DNA of 64,000 nucleotides from assembly GCA_965237765.1 (NCBI GenBank), contig OZ250157.1, positions 62,001 to 126,000 of the forward strand, in the 5' to 3' direction. The notes beneath the pieces are model-generated. The model did no database searches. It was not told the origin of the DNA and was given only the letters and a program-made list of their open reading frames with translations. The translations under genes and the position numbers were made by a program. This document shows, in pieces, positions 15,207 through 23,957 of this stretch (positions are counted from its first letter, which is position 1; every line of letters begins with the position of its first letter). Source of the stretch: WTGJ01 sp965237765. GTDB lineage: Bacteria > Chloroflexota > Anaerolineae > Aggregatilineales > Phototrophicaceae.

Positions 15207-17048
15207 TCAATCGAAATACGCAGAATCACGGTGGATGAAGATATGTTCATCCACCAGCCGCGCGGCGCGGATCTCGTCGATCATCTCGCCTTCTTCGTCC
15301 ATCATTGGCACGAATATGGGCATGTTTTGGCCATCGACCATCATCGCGTCGCCAATTTCGTTCAATTGAACTTCGTTCCAAAAAATCACGAGGTCAATGC
15401 GACGCAAATCGGGCTGCGTTCCGGTGATGAGGACCCCCCCCCAGCCGTTATCCAGGAAATCGATCTGGTGGCGAATTTCCTCATAAAATCGCTCCAGTAC
15501 CTCGTGTAATTCCGCAGCGTCCGCCGGGATGGGTGCGAAGAGCGCGGCTGACACTGGCAAACGCGATGTGATGTAATTCGCAACCGATATGAATTCGCCA
15601 AGCGCGGCATCCATGATCATCGTTTCCGTGAGCGAAACGTTGATCTCGCTCAGTGCGGCCGCAGCACTTAGGCCTTCTTCTTCGGCGGCAATTTGCACGG
15701 TGGAGTAGAACCCGGGCACGAGCTGACCGAATGGCACCGTGCGCACGATACCGACATTGTTATGCGCTGGCGGGTGCGATAATTCGTGCAGGATCTCCTG
15801 ATCTGCTGAAGTGCGCACGCCAAATTCCGACAATCCCATATAACTCAGCAAACTGGAAAGCGCAACGATGATCAGGATGATGCTGATGCCGAGCCGCCGG
15901 TGCGCGTAGCGCCGGCTGGGCGCCACATCCACATAAGGCCAGACCGCCAGAAAGCCCAGCATCAGGCCCGGGAATATCACACCCCAAAAGACCACATTGC
16001 CGAGTTTTAGCGCGCCTTGAATCCACAGGAAGTACCAGGGCGCCGTCGTGCCCAGCGGTGTGACTTGCGGGTCGGCGTGGTTTTCCAGCGGCGCGTGGAA
16101 AAACCAAATACTCATCACGATCAGGATGAGCGTCGTCAACCCCGTCCACATCAATTCCGTCGTCAGCACGTCAGGGATGAAGTAGACACGCCTATCGAGC
16201 GGCACGCGCTTCGCCGTATCCTCGCCAATTTCCTCACGTTGTGGCGGCAAACTCAAACCATGAATGATGACCTTGTAATAGTGCACGCTTAAAATCACGA
16301 AGAGCAACGCCGGCAAGGCCAACACATGCAACAGATAAAAACGCAACAAGCCGTTCTCAGCAATCTGTGGCCCGCCGCGGAAGAGCAAATCGACCGCGCT
16401 GCCGACGATCTCCGGCGGGACGGCGCCTGTCATGCTCGCGCCAATCGTAACTGCCCAGAGCGCCAGCTGGTCCCACGGTAAGAGATAGCCGGTGAAGCTA
16501 AGAAAGCCGGTCAACACCAACAAGATGACTCCGGTGAAGAAGGTAAATTGACGCGGCTTCTTATAACTGCCCGTAGTCCAAGTTCGCACCATATGAAGTG
16601 AGACGACCATGACCATCAACTCGGCGCCGAGGCGATGCAGATCACGCATCAGCTGCCCGAGCGGCACGTTGCCCAAGATCGCCAACATATTCTCGTAGGC
16701 GACGTCCGGCGATGGTGTATACCAGATCATCAAGAAAATGCCGGTGATCGTCTCCAGGATAACGAAATAGGTGGAGAGCCAACCCAGGCGGAAAGTGGGA
16801 TAGAGACCCGTGACATCGGAATTGTAATAACTGGGGCGGATATGCAAAAAGAAGCCGTCAGCGTGGGGGGTAAGGCGGGGGTTGGGACGTCGCGTGGGCT
16901 TTTCACCGCGCAGCGCCTCGCGAATATCGGTGATATTCATGCCAGCCGAGATGCGCTCGATCGTCTCATCGATACCTTCGTATAACGCGCGGCGGAAACC
17001 CTTTTCCTTGATTTCGTCCAAGAAGGTGGGGAACGGCAGTATGGTCAT
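15207..17048 (-). CDS. Cytochrome b of a bc-type complex, with soluble C-terminal domain
   Basis: The quinol-oxidising membrane subunit, 613 residues. The first part is cytochrome b6-like, with His pairs in RDLHRLGAELMVMVVSLHMV (13 residues between) and LLHVLALPALLFVILSVHYY (14 between, as in b6f-type proteins), and GYLLPWDQLALWAV. The subunit IV-like part has APWYFLWIQG where most proteins have PEWY. After the last helix about 190 residues form a soluble domain I do not recognise. It lies between the Rieske and cytochrome c genes. A run of nine C (15434-15442) sits in the C-terminal domain. Confidence 0.93.
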   Translation of the reverse strand: MTILPFPTFLDEIKEKGFRRALYEGIDETIERISAGMNITDIREALRGEKPTRRPNPRLTPHADGFFLHIRPSYYNSDVTGLYPTFRLGWLSTYFVILETITGIFLMIWYTPSPDVAYENMLAILGNVPLGQLMRDLHRLGAELMVMVVSLHMVRTWTTGSYKKPRQFTFFTGVILLVLTGFLSFTGYLLPWDQLALWAVTIGASMTGAVPPEIVGSAVDLLFRGGPQIAENGLLRFYLLHVLALPALLFVILSVHYYKVIIHGLSLPPQREEIGEDTAKRVPLDRRVYFIPDVLTTELMWTGLTTLILIVMSIWFFHAPLENHADPQVTPLGTTAPWYFLWIQGALKLGNVVFWGVIFPGLMLGFLAVWPYVDVAPSRRYAHRRLGISIILIIVALSSLLSYMGLSEFGVRTSADQEILHELSHPPAHNNVGIVRTVPFGQLVPGFYSTVQIAAEEEGLSAAAALSEINVSLTETMIMDAALGEFISVANYITSRLPVSAALFAPIPADAAELHEVLERFYEEIRHQIDFLDNGWGGVLITGTQPDLRRIDLVIFWNEVQLNEIGDAMMVDGQNMPIFVPMMDEEGEMIDEIRAARLVDEHIFIHRDSAYFD

Positions 17049-17070
17049 CTCGTCTCACTTGCTCCGCACG

Positions 17071-17664
17071 CTAGACGCGGCCGGGTCGCTTGATACGCTT
17101 GCTCGTGTTGATTTCGATGAGGCTGATATCTTCGGCGTCGCGCCCGGTGAGGTCAACCGGGTCACCAGCAGAATTGGTCGTGCGCTTCTCCCCATCTAGA
17201 AAAGTGATGGTTATTTCTAAGCGGTCCAGGCTGCGGGGGGCGGGGCCTTCGATCCAGGTGCCGTCCAGCTCGTATTTGGAGCCGTGGCATGGGCATTCGA
17301 AGCGGCCACGCGCGCCCTGCCATTTGGGCAAACAGCCCAAGTGCGTGCAGACACTGTAAAGCGCCAGTAGGCCATTATCCGGTTGCGTGATATGGAAGCG
17401 CCCGGCCGGGAAGGAATTTGGTGGGTCACCAGCCGCCGGGAGGACCGTGTTATCAAACTTGAAAACTCCACCAAATTCGCCTTCTTTGAAGAGCGGCCAC
17501 ATGAACCAGATGATGCCAACGCTGCTCTGGCCGAGGATCATCAGCATCGACGCGCCCCAAATATAATAGAGGAACTCGCGTCTACTGGGTGTGTTGACCG
17601 TTACTTCATTGGCGCTGGCGTTGGTTGTCGGTGCTCCCGCCTCTACCGCACGGACAGATGCCAT
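17071..17664 (-). CDS. Rieske iron-sulfur protein of the bc complex
   Basis: A 197-residue membrane-tethered [2Fe-2S] protein, first gene of the operon. It has a SRREFLYYIWGAS twin-arginine-like start to the helix, one hydrophobic segment, and the two cluster motifs CTHLGC and CPCHGSKYELDG. It passes one electron from quinol to the cytochrome c subunit. The gene ends 22 bases before cytochrome b. Confidence 0.95.
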   Translation of the reverse strand: MASVRAVEAGAPTTNASANEVTVNTPSRREFLYYIWGASMLMILGQSSVGIIWFMWPLFKEGEFGGVFKFDNTVLPAAGDPPNSFPAGRFHITQPDNGLLALYSVCTHLGCLPKWQGARGRFECPCHGSKYELDGTWIEGPAPRSLDRLEITITFLDGEKRTTNSAGDPVDLTGRDAEDISLIEINTSKRIKRPGRV

Positions 17665-17706
17665 GCGCGCCTCCTGCCTCTCTGCAATCGCGACAATCCA
17701 GCCAGC

Positions 17707-17735
17707 ATACTAATCATCGCGCCGTGGTTTGCCAA
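17707..17735 (-). promoter_or_regulatory. Promoter for the Rieske/cyt b/ccm operon
   Basis: On the minus strand TTGGCA (17735-17730) and TAGTAT (17712-17707) are separated by 17 bases, matching the sigma-70 consensus at 5/6 and 4/6. It lies 43 bases before the Rieske start codon, in the divergent gap with corA. No other good candidate is seen in the operon, whose internal gaps are short. Confidence 0.5.
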
Positions 17736-17831
17736 TAGCGAAACATATCACAATCGGAATGGTCTGTCAAAGCGGCGACGCCGCCAAATTGATGTTGCCA
17801 GCCGCGCCGCCATGCCCCATACTAGGTACCA

Positions 17832-18749
17832 ATGACCATCCACGAATTGCGACTCGGCTCGCACACCTGGCTCAATATTCCCCAGCCCAGCGCGGAGGAC
17901 GTCTCCGCCTTGCGCGCGCGCTTTCCTTATATCCACCCCCTCAACCTCGAAGATGTGTTGAGCCACGTCGAGCGGCCCAAAGTAGATACGGACGAGCAAT
18001 ATCTCTTCGTCGTATTGCAATTTCCAGTGTGGGATCACGCCAACCGCATTTCGCGCGCGGCAGAAATCAACTTGATCCTCGGACGCGGCTTCGTTGTCAG
18101 CATGCGCGACAATTCGCTAAAGCCGTTGCGCCATATCTTCGCCGAATGCCAGTCGGATGAAGCCCTACTCAACGAACGACTCGGCCGCGGCACGGGCTAC
18201 ATCTTCTATACCATCATCGACCGTTTGGTGGATTACTGCTTCCCCATCCTGCGCAAAGTGGACCAGAACGTCGACCGCCTGGAGGATTCCGTCTTCACCG
18301 ACGAAGCGCGCCGCATCATCCGCGATATCGCCGAAGTCCGTCGTGATATCATCGCCCTGCGCCGCATCATCCGCCATCAGATACCTGTTGTCGAGGAGCT
18401 GGAGAGCAGCGAACATCCCCTGCTCCATGACGACATGGATGAGTACTACGGGGATATCGCTGACCACCTCTATAAGGCGCTGGATATCCTCGATGAAAAC
18501 GCGGAAGTGATCGCCAGCCTATCTGAAACGGCCGACCGCCTCGTCACGCATCGCACGAACGAGGTCGTGCAGATCCTTACTGTGATCTCGGTCGTCCTGC
18601 TACCGACGACCCTCGTCTCCAGCATATGGGGCATGAACGTAACGCTCCCCTTCGAGCGCAGCCCGGACGCCTTTGCGGTGATTGCAGCGCTGATGATTCT
18701 GATCGCGCTGGCGATGTTCTGGATTTTCCGCCACCGCCGCTGGTTATGA
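17832..18749 (+). CDS. corA: CorA-family magnesium/divalent metal transporter
   Basis: An inner-membrane cation channel of 305 residues. It has a long cytoplasmic N-terminal domain, a helical stalk (RLEDSVFTDEARRIIRDIAEVRRD) and two C-terminal membrane helices with the signature GMN between them (SSIWGMNVTLPFE). The C-terminus is the short basic tail FRHRRWL. Its stop codon overlaps the start of rnd (ATGA), suggesting co-expression. Confidence 0.94.
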   Translation: MTIHELRLGSHTWLNIPQPSAEDVSALRARFPYIHPLNLEDVLSHVERPKVDTDEQYLFVVLQFPVWDHANRISRAAEINLILGRGFVVSMRDNSLKPLRHIFAECQSDEALLNERLGRGTGYIFYTIIDRLVDYCFPILRKVDQNVDRLEDSVFTDEARRIIRDIAEVRRDIIALRRIIRHQIPVVEELESSEHPLLHDDMDEYYGDIADHLYKALDILDENAEVIASLSETADRLVTHRTNEVVQILTVISVVLLPTTLVSSIWGMNVTLPFERSPDAFAVIAALMILIALAMFWIFRHRRWL

Positions 18750-19894
18750 ACAACGGACAGAACAGCCATTTTCCGCTAGCGATTTATATCGATAACATGG
18801 CCGATTTGCGGCAAATGTTGGCGGAAATCGCCGGCGAGGAAATGTTGGCTGTCGATACCGAATCCAATAGCCTGCACGCCTATCAGGAGCGCGTCTGCCT
18901 CATCCAGCTATCCACACGCCGGGCCGATTACATCGTCGACCCTTTGCGCTGCCCCAAAATCAGCGCGCTCGGCGCGATCTTTGCCGACCCCAAAATCGAG
19001 CTGATCTTCCACGCCGCTGAATACGATATCATGACGATGAAACGTGATTTCGGCTTTGCCTTCGTCAATCTGTTCGATACGATGACGGCCGCACGCATCT
19101 TGGGCATTCGCAAAGTCGGCCTGTCGAACCTGTTGGCAGAACACTTCGGTATCCGCAGCAACAAAGCGCATCAGAAAGATAATTGGGCAAAGCGGCCGCT
19201 GCCCCCAAGCAGCCTGCGTTACGCCCAACAAGATACGCACTATTTGCCCGCCCTGCGTGATTGCTTCGCCAAGAGGTTGCACGAGCGCGGGAATCGCGAC
19301 GAGGCACTGGAGCTTTTTGCCGCGCACACGCAAACCTCGCCCGCTGTTCACCGCTTCGACCCAGAAGGTTATTGGTCGATCGCCAAAGCGGCCAAACTGT
19401 CATCGCGGGAGCGCGCCGTCCTGCGAGAATGTTACCTGCTGCGGGAAGAGTTGGCGCGCGAAAAAGACCGGCCGCCGTTCAAAATCATGGGCAAAGAGGC
19501 ACTCATTGGGCTGGCCCAACAGGCGCCCAATCGGGCGTCAGATTTGCGCAATATCGTTGGACTGTCCTCGCAGCTCCGGCGGCGTAGCGGCGAACGTATC
19601 GTGCAAGCAGTCGTTGCCGGCCTATCGGCGCGACCGCCCCAACGTCCCGACCGTCCGCGCCTTGATGACGCAACGCGTGAGCGCTTGGCTCACTTGCTCA
19701 GTTGGCGCAAAGCGCGCGCCGCGCGCCGCGGTGTGGATGCCGATATAATCATGATGAAGACCTCACTCCTGGCCATCGCCGAGCGCTTACCCAGCGAAAC
19801 TACCGAACTCGCTGGCATTCCCGGCATCGGACCTTGGCGACTGGCGGAATACGGTGAGGAGCTGTTAACATTGGTCACTTCCTGGCGAAAGTAG
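18746..19894 (+). CDS. rnd: Ribonuclease D
   Basis: A 3'-5' exoribonuclease for tRNA and stable RNA processing. The DEDDy catalytic motifs are present: VDTESNSLH, then HAAEYDIMTMKRDF, then YAQQDTHYLPAL. Two HRDC-like helical regions follow (from about residue 210, and a second ending in GIPGIGPWRLAEYGEELL). The ATG at 18746 overlaps the corA stop; the upstream in-frame extension is antisense-like. About 382 residues matches the family. Confidence 0.93.
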   Translation: MNNGQNSHFPLAIYIDNMADLRQMLAEIAGEEMLAVDTESNSLHAYQERVCLIQLSTRRADYIVDPLRCPKISALGAIFADPKIELIFHAAEYDIMTMKRDFGFAFVNLFDTMTAARILGIRKVGLSNLLAEHFGIRSNKAHQKDNWAKRPLPPSSLRYAQQDTHYLPALRDCFAKRLHERGNRDEALELFAAHTQTSPAVHRFDPEGYWSIAKAAKLSSRERAVLRECYLLREELAREKDRPPFKIMGKEALIGLAQQAPNRASDLRNIVGLSSQLRRRSGERIVQAVVAGLSARPPQRPDRPRLDDATRERLAHLLSWRKARAARRGVDADIIMMKTSLLAIAERLPSETTELAGIPGIGPWRLAEYGEELLTLVTSWRK

Positions 19895-19900
19895 GCGCAG

Positions 19901-20953
19901 ATGTGGAACATCGATAACGACCGCATGATGGATTTCCTGGTAGGGTTGCTCTCCACGCCCAGCCCCACCGGCTACCACCGGGAGAGCAACGAATACGTGC
20001 GCCGCGCCTTCGTCGAATTCCCCGCGCTGCGCTTGAACGAATTGCCCAAGGGCACACTCTCTTATTTCTGGCCGGGGGTCGAAAACGCGGCGCCGCGCGC
20101 TTTGACTGCGCATACCGACACACTGGGTTTCCTCGTGCGCCAAATCAAGAACAATGGCCGCTTGAAATTGGCGCGATTGGGCGGCATCAGTTGGCCAGGC
20201 GCCGAGAATGAAAACGTAACTGTCCGCACGCAGGACGACCAGCGGCAGCGCGGCACGCTCATCTTGGAAAATCCAAGTACTCACGTGAACCGTGAAGCGC
20301 AAAGCACTGCTCGAAACGAAGAAACAATGGAAGTTCGCCTCGACGCGCGCACGAGGAGCGCAGACGAAACGCGCGCGCTGGGCATCGAGGTCGGCGATTT
20401 CGTGTTTGTGGATCCGCGCGTGGAGATCCTGGAAACGGGTTACATTCGTTCACGCTTCCTGGATGACAAAGCTTGCGTAGCCACGCTTTACGCCGCAATT
20501 TGCGCCCTTCACGAGGCCGGTTTGATACCAGCGCAAAATTCCTATATCCACATCAGCAACTACGAGGAATTCGGCCATGGCGGCTCCGCTGGCCTGCCTG
20601 ACAACCTGGCCGAGCTGGTCAGCCTGGATATGGCCGCAATCGGCGAGGGACAGGCGTCTGACGAGCATCACGTTTCGTTATGCGTGAAAGACGCTAGCGG
20701 GCCCTACCATTTCGACCTCAACAACAAGCTGCGTCGCGTTGCCAGCGATAACGATATTGCGCTCATCAACGACATTTACACCTTTTATTCTTCCGATGGC
20801 AGCGCCTATTGGCGGGCGGGTGGCAGCGGCCGCGTGGCGCTCATTGGGCCGGGCGTCGCCAGCTCACACGGCTATGAGCGTAGCCACCTCGACGCCCTAG
20901 TGGATACGGCTCGCCTCATCGCCGCCTACTTGTTAGACCCGCGCGATGACTGA
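19901..20953 (+). CDS. M42-family metallo-aminopeptidase
   Basis: A cytosolic dinuclear zinc or cobalt peptidase, 350 residues. Ligand motifs can be seen: AHTDTLGF, then LDDKACVA, then the EE pair in NYEEFGHGG, SLDMAAIG, and the last His in SSHGYERSH. It starts six bases after rnd ends, in the same run of plus-strand genes. Members act on short peptides. Substrate preference cannot be read from the sequence. Confidence 0.9.
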   Translation: MWNIDNDRMMDFLVGLLSTPSPTGYHRESNEYVRRAFVEFPALRLNELPKGTLSYFWPGVENAAPRALTAHTDTLGFLVRQIKNNGRLKLARLGGISWPGAENENVTVRTQDDQRQRGTLILENPSTHVNREAQSTARNEETMEVRLDARTRSADETRALGIEVGDFVFVDPRVEILETGYIRSRFLDDKACVATLYAAICALHEAGLIPAQNSYIHISNYEEFGHGGSAGLPDNLAELVSLDMAAIGEGQASDEHHVSLCVKDASGPYHFDLNNKLRRVASDNDIALINDIYTFYSSDGSAYWRAGGSGRVALIGPGVASSHGYERSHLDALVDTARLIAAYLLDPRDD

Positions 20954-21365
20954 TAGGCCGGAAGTCTTCGCCGAGGAATGGCGCTCGTGTCTGCGCGCGC
21001 AGTACCAACGAGTTGTCCAACAGGGCGAAACACAAAACGAGCGCAGCTTGTTGCGGGTGCTCACGCAGCTGGATTTCAGCGAAACGGAGTTGGAGGAATT
21101 GCGCATGGCCGCCATTCAAGGTGCGCCAGCAGAAATTGCTCATTCTGCGCCGAATCTGGCAGAAATCCGGGCAGAAACTCGAGCAAGCGCTGCTCATGCC
21201 GCCAGCGTCACTGATGATCAGCCCATCAATTCCAAAACGCGCGATGAAATGGATGAAATCGACCCAGTGGCGGACGACGCCGACGAACCAGACGATGATT
21301 TGACTCTCCACGATGAAGCAGAAGACGACGTACCCGAATCACCCCAACTCAGTCTTTTCGACTGA
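20946..21365 (+). CDS. Acidic unknown protein with C-terminal clamp motif QLSLF
   Basis: A 139-residue protein I do not recognise. The first 65 residues look helical and folded (VFAEEWRSCLRAQYQRVVQQ, later LDFSETELEELRMAAIQG). The second half is low in hydrophobic residues and rich in Asp and Glu, so probably disordered. It ends PQLSLFD: residues 134-138 match the bacterial sliding-clamp-binding consensus QL[SD]LF. The gene overlaps the M42 peptidase gene by eight bases and ends 10 bases before tadA. A role at the replication clamp is an inference from the motif alone. Confidence 0.75.
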   Translation: MTDRPEVFAEEWRSCLRAQYQRVVQQGETQNERSLLRVLTQLDFSETELEELRMAAIQGAPAEIAHSAPNLAEIRAETRASAAHAASVTDDQPINSKTRDEMDEIDPVADDADEPDDDLTLHDEAEDDVPESPQLSLFD

Positions 21366-21375
21366 ACGCGGTTTA

Positions 21376-21843
21376 ATGCGCGAGCAGGACATCCACTATA
21401 TGCGCCTCGCCTTGGCGGAAGCGCGGGCCTGCGTCGCCAGCCGTGACGTGCCGGTAGGCGCCGTCGTCGTCCAAGCTGGCGCCGTCATTGCTCGCGGGCG
21501 CAATCGCCGTGAAGCCGACCAGGACCCCTGCGCGCACGCAGAGTTACTCGCGTTGCGCAGCGCAGCGGCGGCTATAGGGAGCTGGCGGCTGGATGGAGTT
21601 TCGCTCTACAGCACATTGGAACCCTGTGCGATGTGCGCCGGCGCAATGGTGCTCGCCCGTCTGCCGCGCCTGGTCTATGCAGCCACCGATCCGAAAGCCG
21701 GTGCCGCTGGTAGCGTGCTCGATCTGTTGCAACATCCATCACTCAACCACCGTGTCATCGTCGAGCACGGCCTCCTCGCCGAAGAGGCCGCGGTGTTATT
21801 GCGCGAATTCTTCCGTGAGCTACGAACTGACCGCGAAAAATGA
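21376..21843 (+). CDS. tadA: tRNA(adenine34) deaminase TadA
   Basis: Deaminates A34 to inosine in tRNA-Arg(ACG). A 155-residue zinc-dependent cytidine-deaminase fold. The HAE motif (CAHAELLAL) and the PCAMC motif (EPCAMCAGAMV) provide the zinc ligands and the catalytic Glu. The N-terminus MREQDIHYMRLALAEAR fits the family, so the ATG at 21376 is chosen over the upstream 21313, which would overlap the previous gene. Confidence 0.95.
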   Translation: MREQDIHYMRLALAEARACVASRDVPVGAVVVQAGAVIARGRNRREADQDPCAHAELLALRSAAAAIGSWRLDGVSLYSTLEPCAMCAGAMVLARLPRLVYAATDPKAGAAGSVLDLLQHPSLNHRVIVEHGLLAEEAAVLLREFFRELRTDREK

Positions 21844-21916
21844 GCACCTCATCTCGTCTTGCCAGCGGCCCTTCTCCCACTTATGATGCGTAAGCGGGTG
21901 ATGGCAATTCGCCCCT

Positions 21917-22004
<88 letters not shown>

Positions 22005-22023
22005 TCCCTGAATCGTGATTAGC

Positions 22024-22575
22024 ATGAGAGCCAAAAGCAAACAACAGCCATTCATCAGCGTCTTCGGATCGTCATTCCCGTCAGCGGGCAGCGTGGACTA
22101 CGAACACGCGCGCTCCATTGGCGCTAGCCTGGCAAGCGCGGGCTACACGGTGATGAACGGCGGTTATGCCGGCGTGATGGCCGCCGTTAGCCAGGGGGCT
22201 GCCGAAGCGGGCGGATACGTCGTCGGCGTTACCTGCCAGCAACTTGAAGGCATCGGCGCGCGCGCGCCTAATATCTATTTGAGTGAGCATATCACTTATC
22301 CCACCCTAGACGAGCGGGTTCGCCACCTAATCCACGAAGCCGATGGTTATGTCGTCTGCTCCGGTGGTTACGGCACCCTGCATGAAATCGCGTCCACACT
22401 GGAATGGATGCGCGTAGGAGAAATCCCGCGCCGTCCCTTTGTTTGCCATAGCGCCTTCTGGCAACCTCTCCTGCAACCGCTCATGATCAGCGCCTACATC
22501 CCTGAAAGCGACCGCCAGCTCCTTCAATTTGCCACAAGCAACGAGCAGATGCTGAGCCAGCTCGCCGGCGAATGA
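22024..22575 (+). CDS. LOG-family (TIGR00730-like) protein
   Basis: A Rossmann-fold protein of the LOG/lysine-decarboxylase-like family, whose characterised members hydrolyse cytokinin riboside monophosphate or other nucleotides. Motifs: NGGYAGVMAAVSQGA near residue 45 and the SGGYGTLHEI motif (the PGGxGTxxE site, here with Ser for Pro). About 183 residues. The ATG at 22024 is preferred to the GTG at 22015. It overlaps the next gene by four bases. The true substrate is unknown. Confidence 0.85.
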   Translation: MRAKSKQQPFISVFGSSFPSAGSVDYEHARSIGASLASAGYTVMNGGYAGVMAAVSQGAAEAGGYVVGVTCQQLEGIGARAPNIYLSEHITYPTLDERVRHLIHEADGYVVCSGGYGTLHEIASTLEWMRVGEIPRRPFVCHSAFWQPLLQPLMISAYIPESDRQLLQFATSNEQMLSQLAGE

Positions 22576-23897
22576 ACACCATCCTCGGCTTGCTCGCCGT
22601 CGTAGGATTGGTGCTGCTGAACGCTTTTTTTGTGGCGGCGGAATTCTCGTTGGTTGGCGCGCGTCGCACGCGCATCGACCAACTCGCCGCCGCGGGTCAC
22701 TTTGGCGCTGCTTCCGCTCGACACGCCATCCAACACCTCGATAGCTATATCGCCGCCACCCAACTGGGCATCACCCTGGCGAGCCTGGGTCTCGGCTGGA
22801 TTGGCGAAGACGCCATGGGGCACCTGATCGAAGACATATTCGCGCTGATACTGTCGCCGGAAAGCGCCGCTTCGCTCAGCCACACGCTTGCCCTCCCGGT
22901 CGCCTTTGCCATCGTCACGACGCTGCATATCGTTTTTGGCGAGCTGGCGCCAAAATCCATCGCCTTGCAACAACCGGAAGACACCTCCGTCCTAGTTGCG
23001 CCGCTGACTCGCGTTTTCCACACACTCTTTTTTCCGATCATCTGGGTGATGAACCATATCGGCAATTCGATGTTGCGGCTCATCGGCTTTGCGCCGGCCT
23101 CAGAAGAAACGCGCGTGCATTCGCCTCAAGAGCTCGCCATGCTCATCCATGCCAGCCACGAGGCGGGCGTGCTGCAGCACAAAGAAGAACAGCTGCTGAT
23201 GCGCGCTTTCAACTTCCGCGATATCCCACTCGAAGACATCATGCAACCGCGCGTCGATGTGGTAGCCTTCCCACTTCACATCTCACGCGAAGAATTGCTG
23301 CATCGCTTGCCACAACACAGCCATTCGCGCTATGTGATCTATGGCGAAACCATCGATGATGTGCTCGGCATCTTGCACCTGAAAGACCTATTCGATATCC
23401 TCGCACGTGAGGGGAATGGGGATGGCGAATTTGAGCTGGCTTCCTTTTTGCGCCAGCCCCTATATTTACCGACCAGCGCTCCCATCAGCTCCGTCCTACA
23501 ACAGATGCAACGCGAGAAGAAACACTTCGCCGTTGTGCTAGACGAATTTGGCGGTACCGCCGGCGTCGCTACCCTCGAAGACATTCTCGAGGAACTGGTC
23601 GGCGAAATGCAGGATGAATTTGATCACGAAACGCCATCCTTCCGACGTCAGGGTGATGAAATCTGGGTGGATGGCGGCGTGAGCATGAGCGAAATCGAGC
23701 AGCATTTTGGGCCACCGCCGAGCGAAATTGAATCACACACTATTGGCGGTTATATTGCCGAGGCATTACAGCGCATCCCGCGCGCCGAAGACCGCATCCG
23801 TTATGGAAATTACGAGGTTAGTGTAGCCGCGATGGATGGTTTGCGGGTGGCGCGCGTGCGTTTCGCGCAACGGGGGAAAACTATCGAGAGCGGTTGA
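22572..23897 (+). CDS. CNNM/HlyC-CorC family membrane protein with CBS pair
   Basis: A 441-residue inner-membrane protein with a DUF21/CNNM domain of about four helices (from ILGLLAVVGLVLLNAFFVAAEFSLV split over the first helix). A CBS-domain pair follows (EDIMQPRVDVVAFP, then DEFGGTAGVATLEDILEELVGE), then a C-terminal CorC_HlyC domain (DEIWVDGGVSMSEI). Relatives act in magnesium or cobalt efflux. The older name hemolysin is misleading. Its start overlaps the LOG gene; the infC promoter lies at its end. Confidence 0.9.
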   Translation: MNTILGLLAVVGLVLLNAFFVAAEFSLVGARRTRIDQLAAAGHFGAASARHAIQHLDSYIAATQLGITLASLGLGWIGEDAMGHLIEDIFALILSPESAASLSHTLALPVAFAIVTTLHIVFGELAPKSIALQQPEDTSVLVAPLTRVFHTLFFPIIWVMNHIGNSMLRLIGFAPASEETRVHSPQELAMLIHASHEAGVLQHKEEQLLMRAFNFRDIPLEDIMQPRVDVVAFPLHISREELLHRLPQHSHSRYVIYGETIDDVLGILHLKDLFDILAREGNGDGEFELASFLRQPLYLPTSAPISSVLQQMQREKKHFAVVLDEFGGTAGVATLEDILEELVGEMQDEFDHETPSFRRQGDEIWVDGGVSMSEIEQHFGPPPSEIESHTIGGYIAEALQRIPRAEDRIRYGNYEVSVAAMDGLRVARVRFAQRGKTIESG

Positions 23898-23922
23898 CGC
23901 GCTCCATCTTGCGTGCTACACT
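23894..23922 (+). promoter_or_regulatory. Promoter for infC-rpmI-rplT
   Basis: TTGACG (23894-23899) and TACACT (23917-23922) are spaced by 17 bases. The -35 overlaps the stop codon of the upstream gene. Predicted transcription starts about 30 bases before the infC start, leaving a short leader with GAGGAG at 23946-23951. Confidence 0.55.
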
Positions 23923-23957
23923 GCCGCTCAAGAAACAGTAAATATGAGGAGAACCTG

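Noticed and set aside
15434..15442. Nine-C run in the cytochrome b gene as a phase-variation tract
   Set aside because: It encodes two Gly and part of Trp and Val in frame, the reading frame is intact, and cytochrome b is not a typical phase-variable gene. It may only be a place prone to sequencing error.
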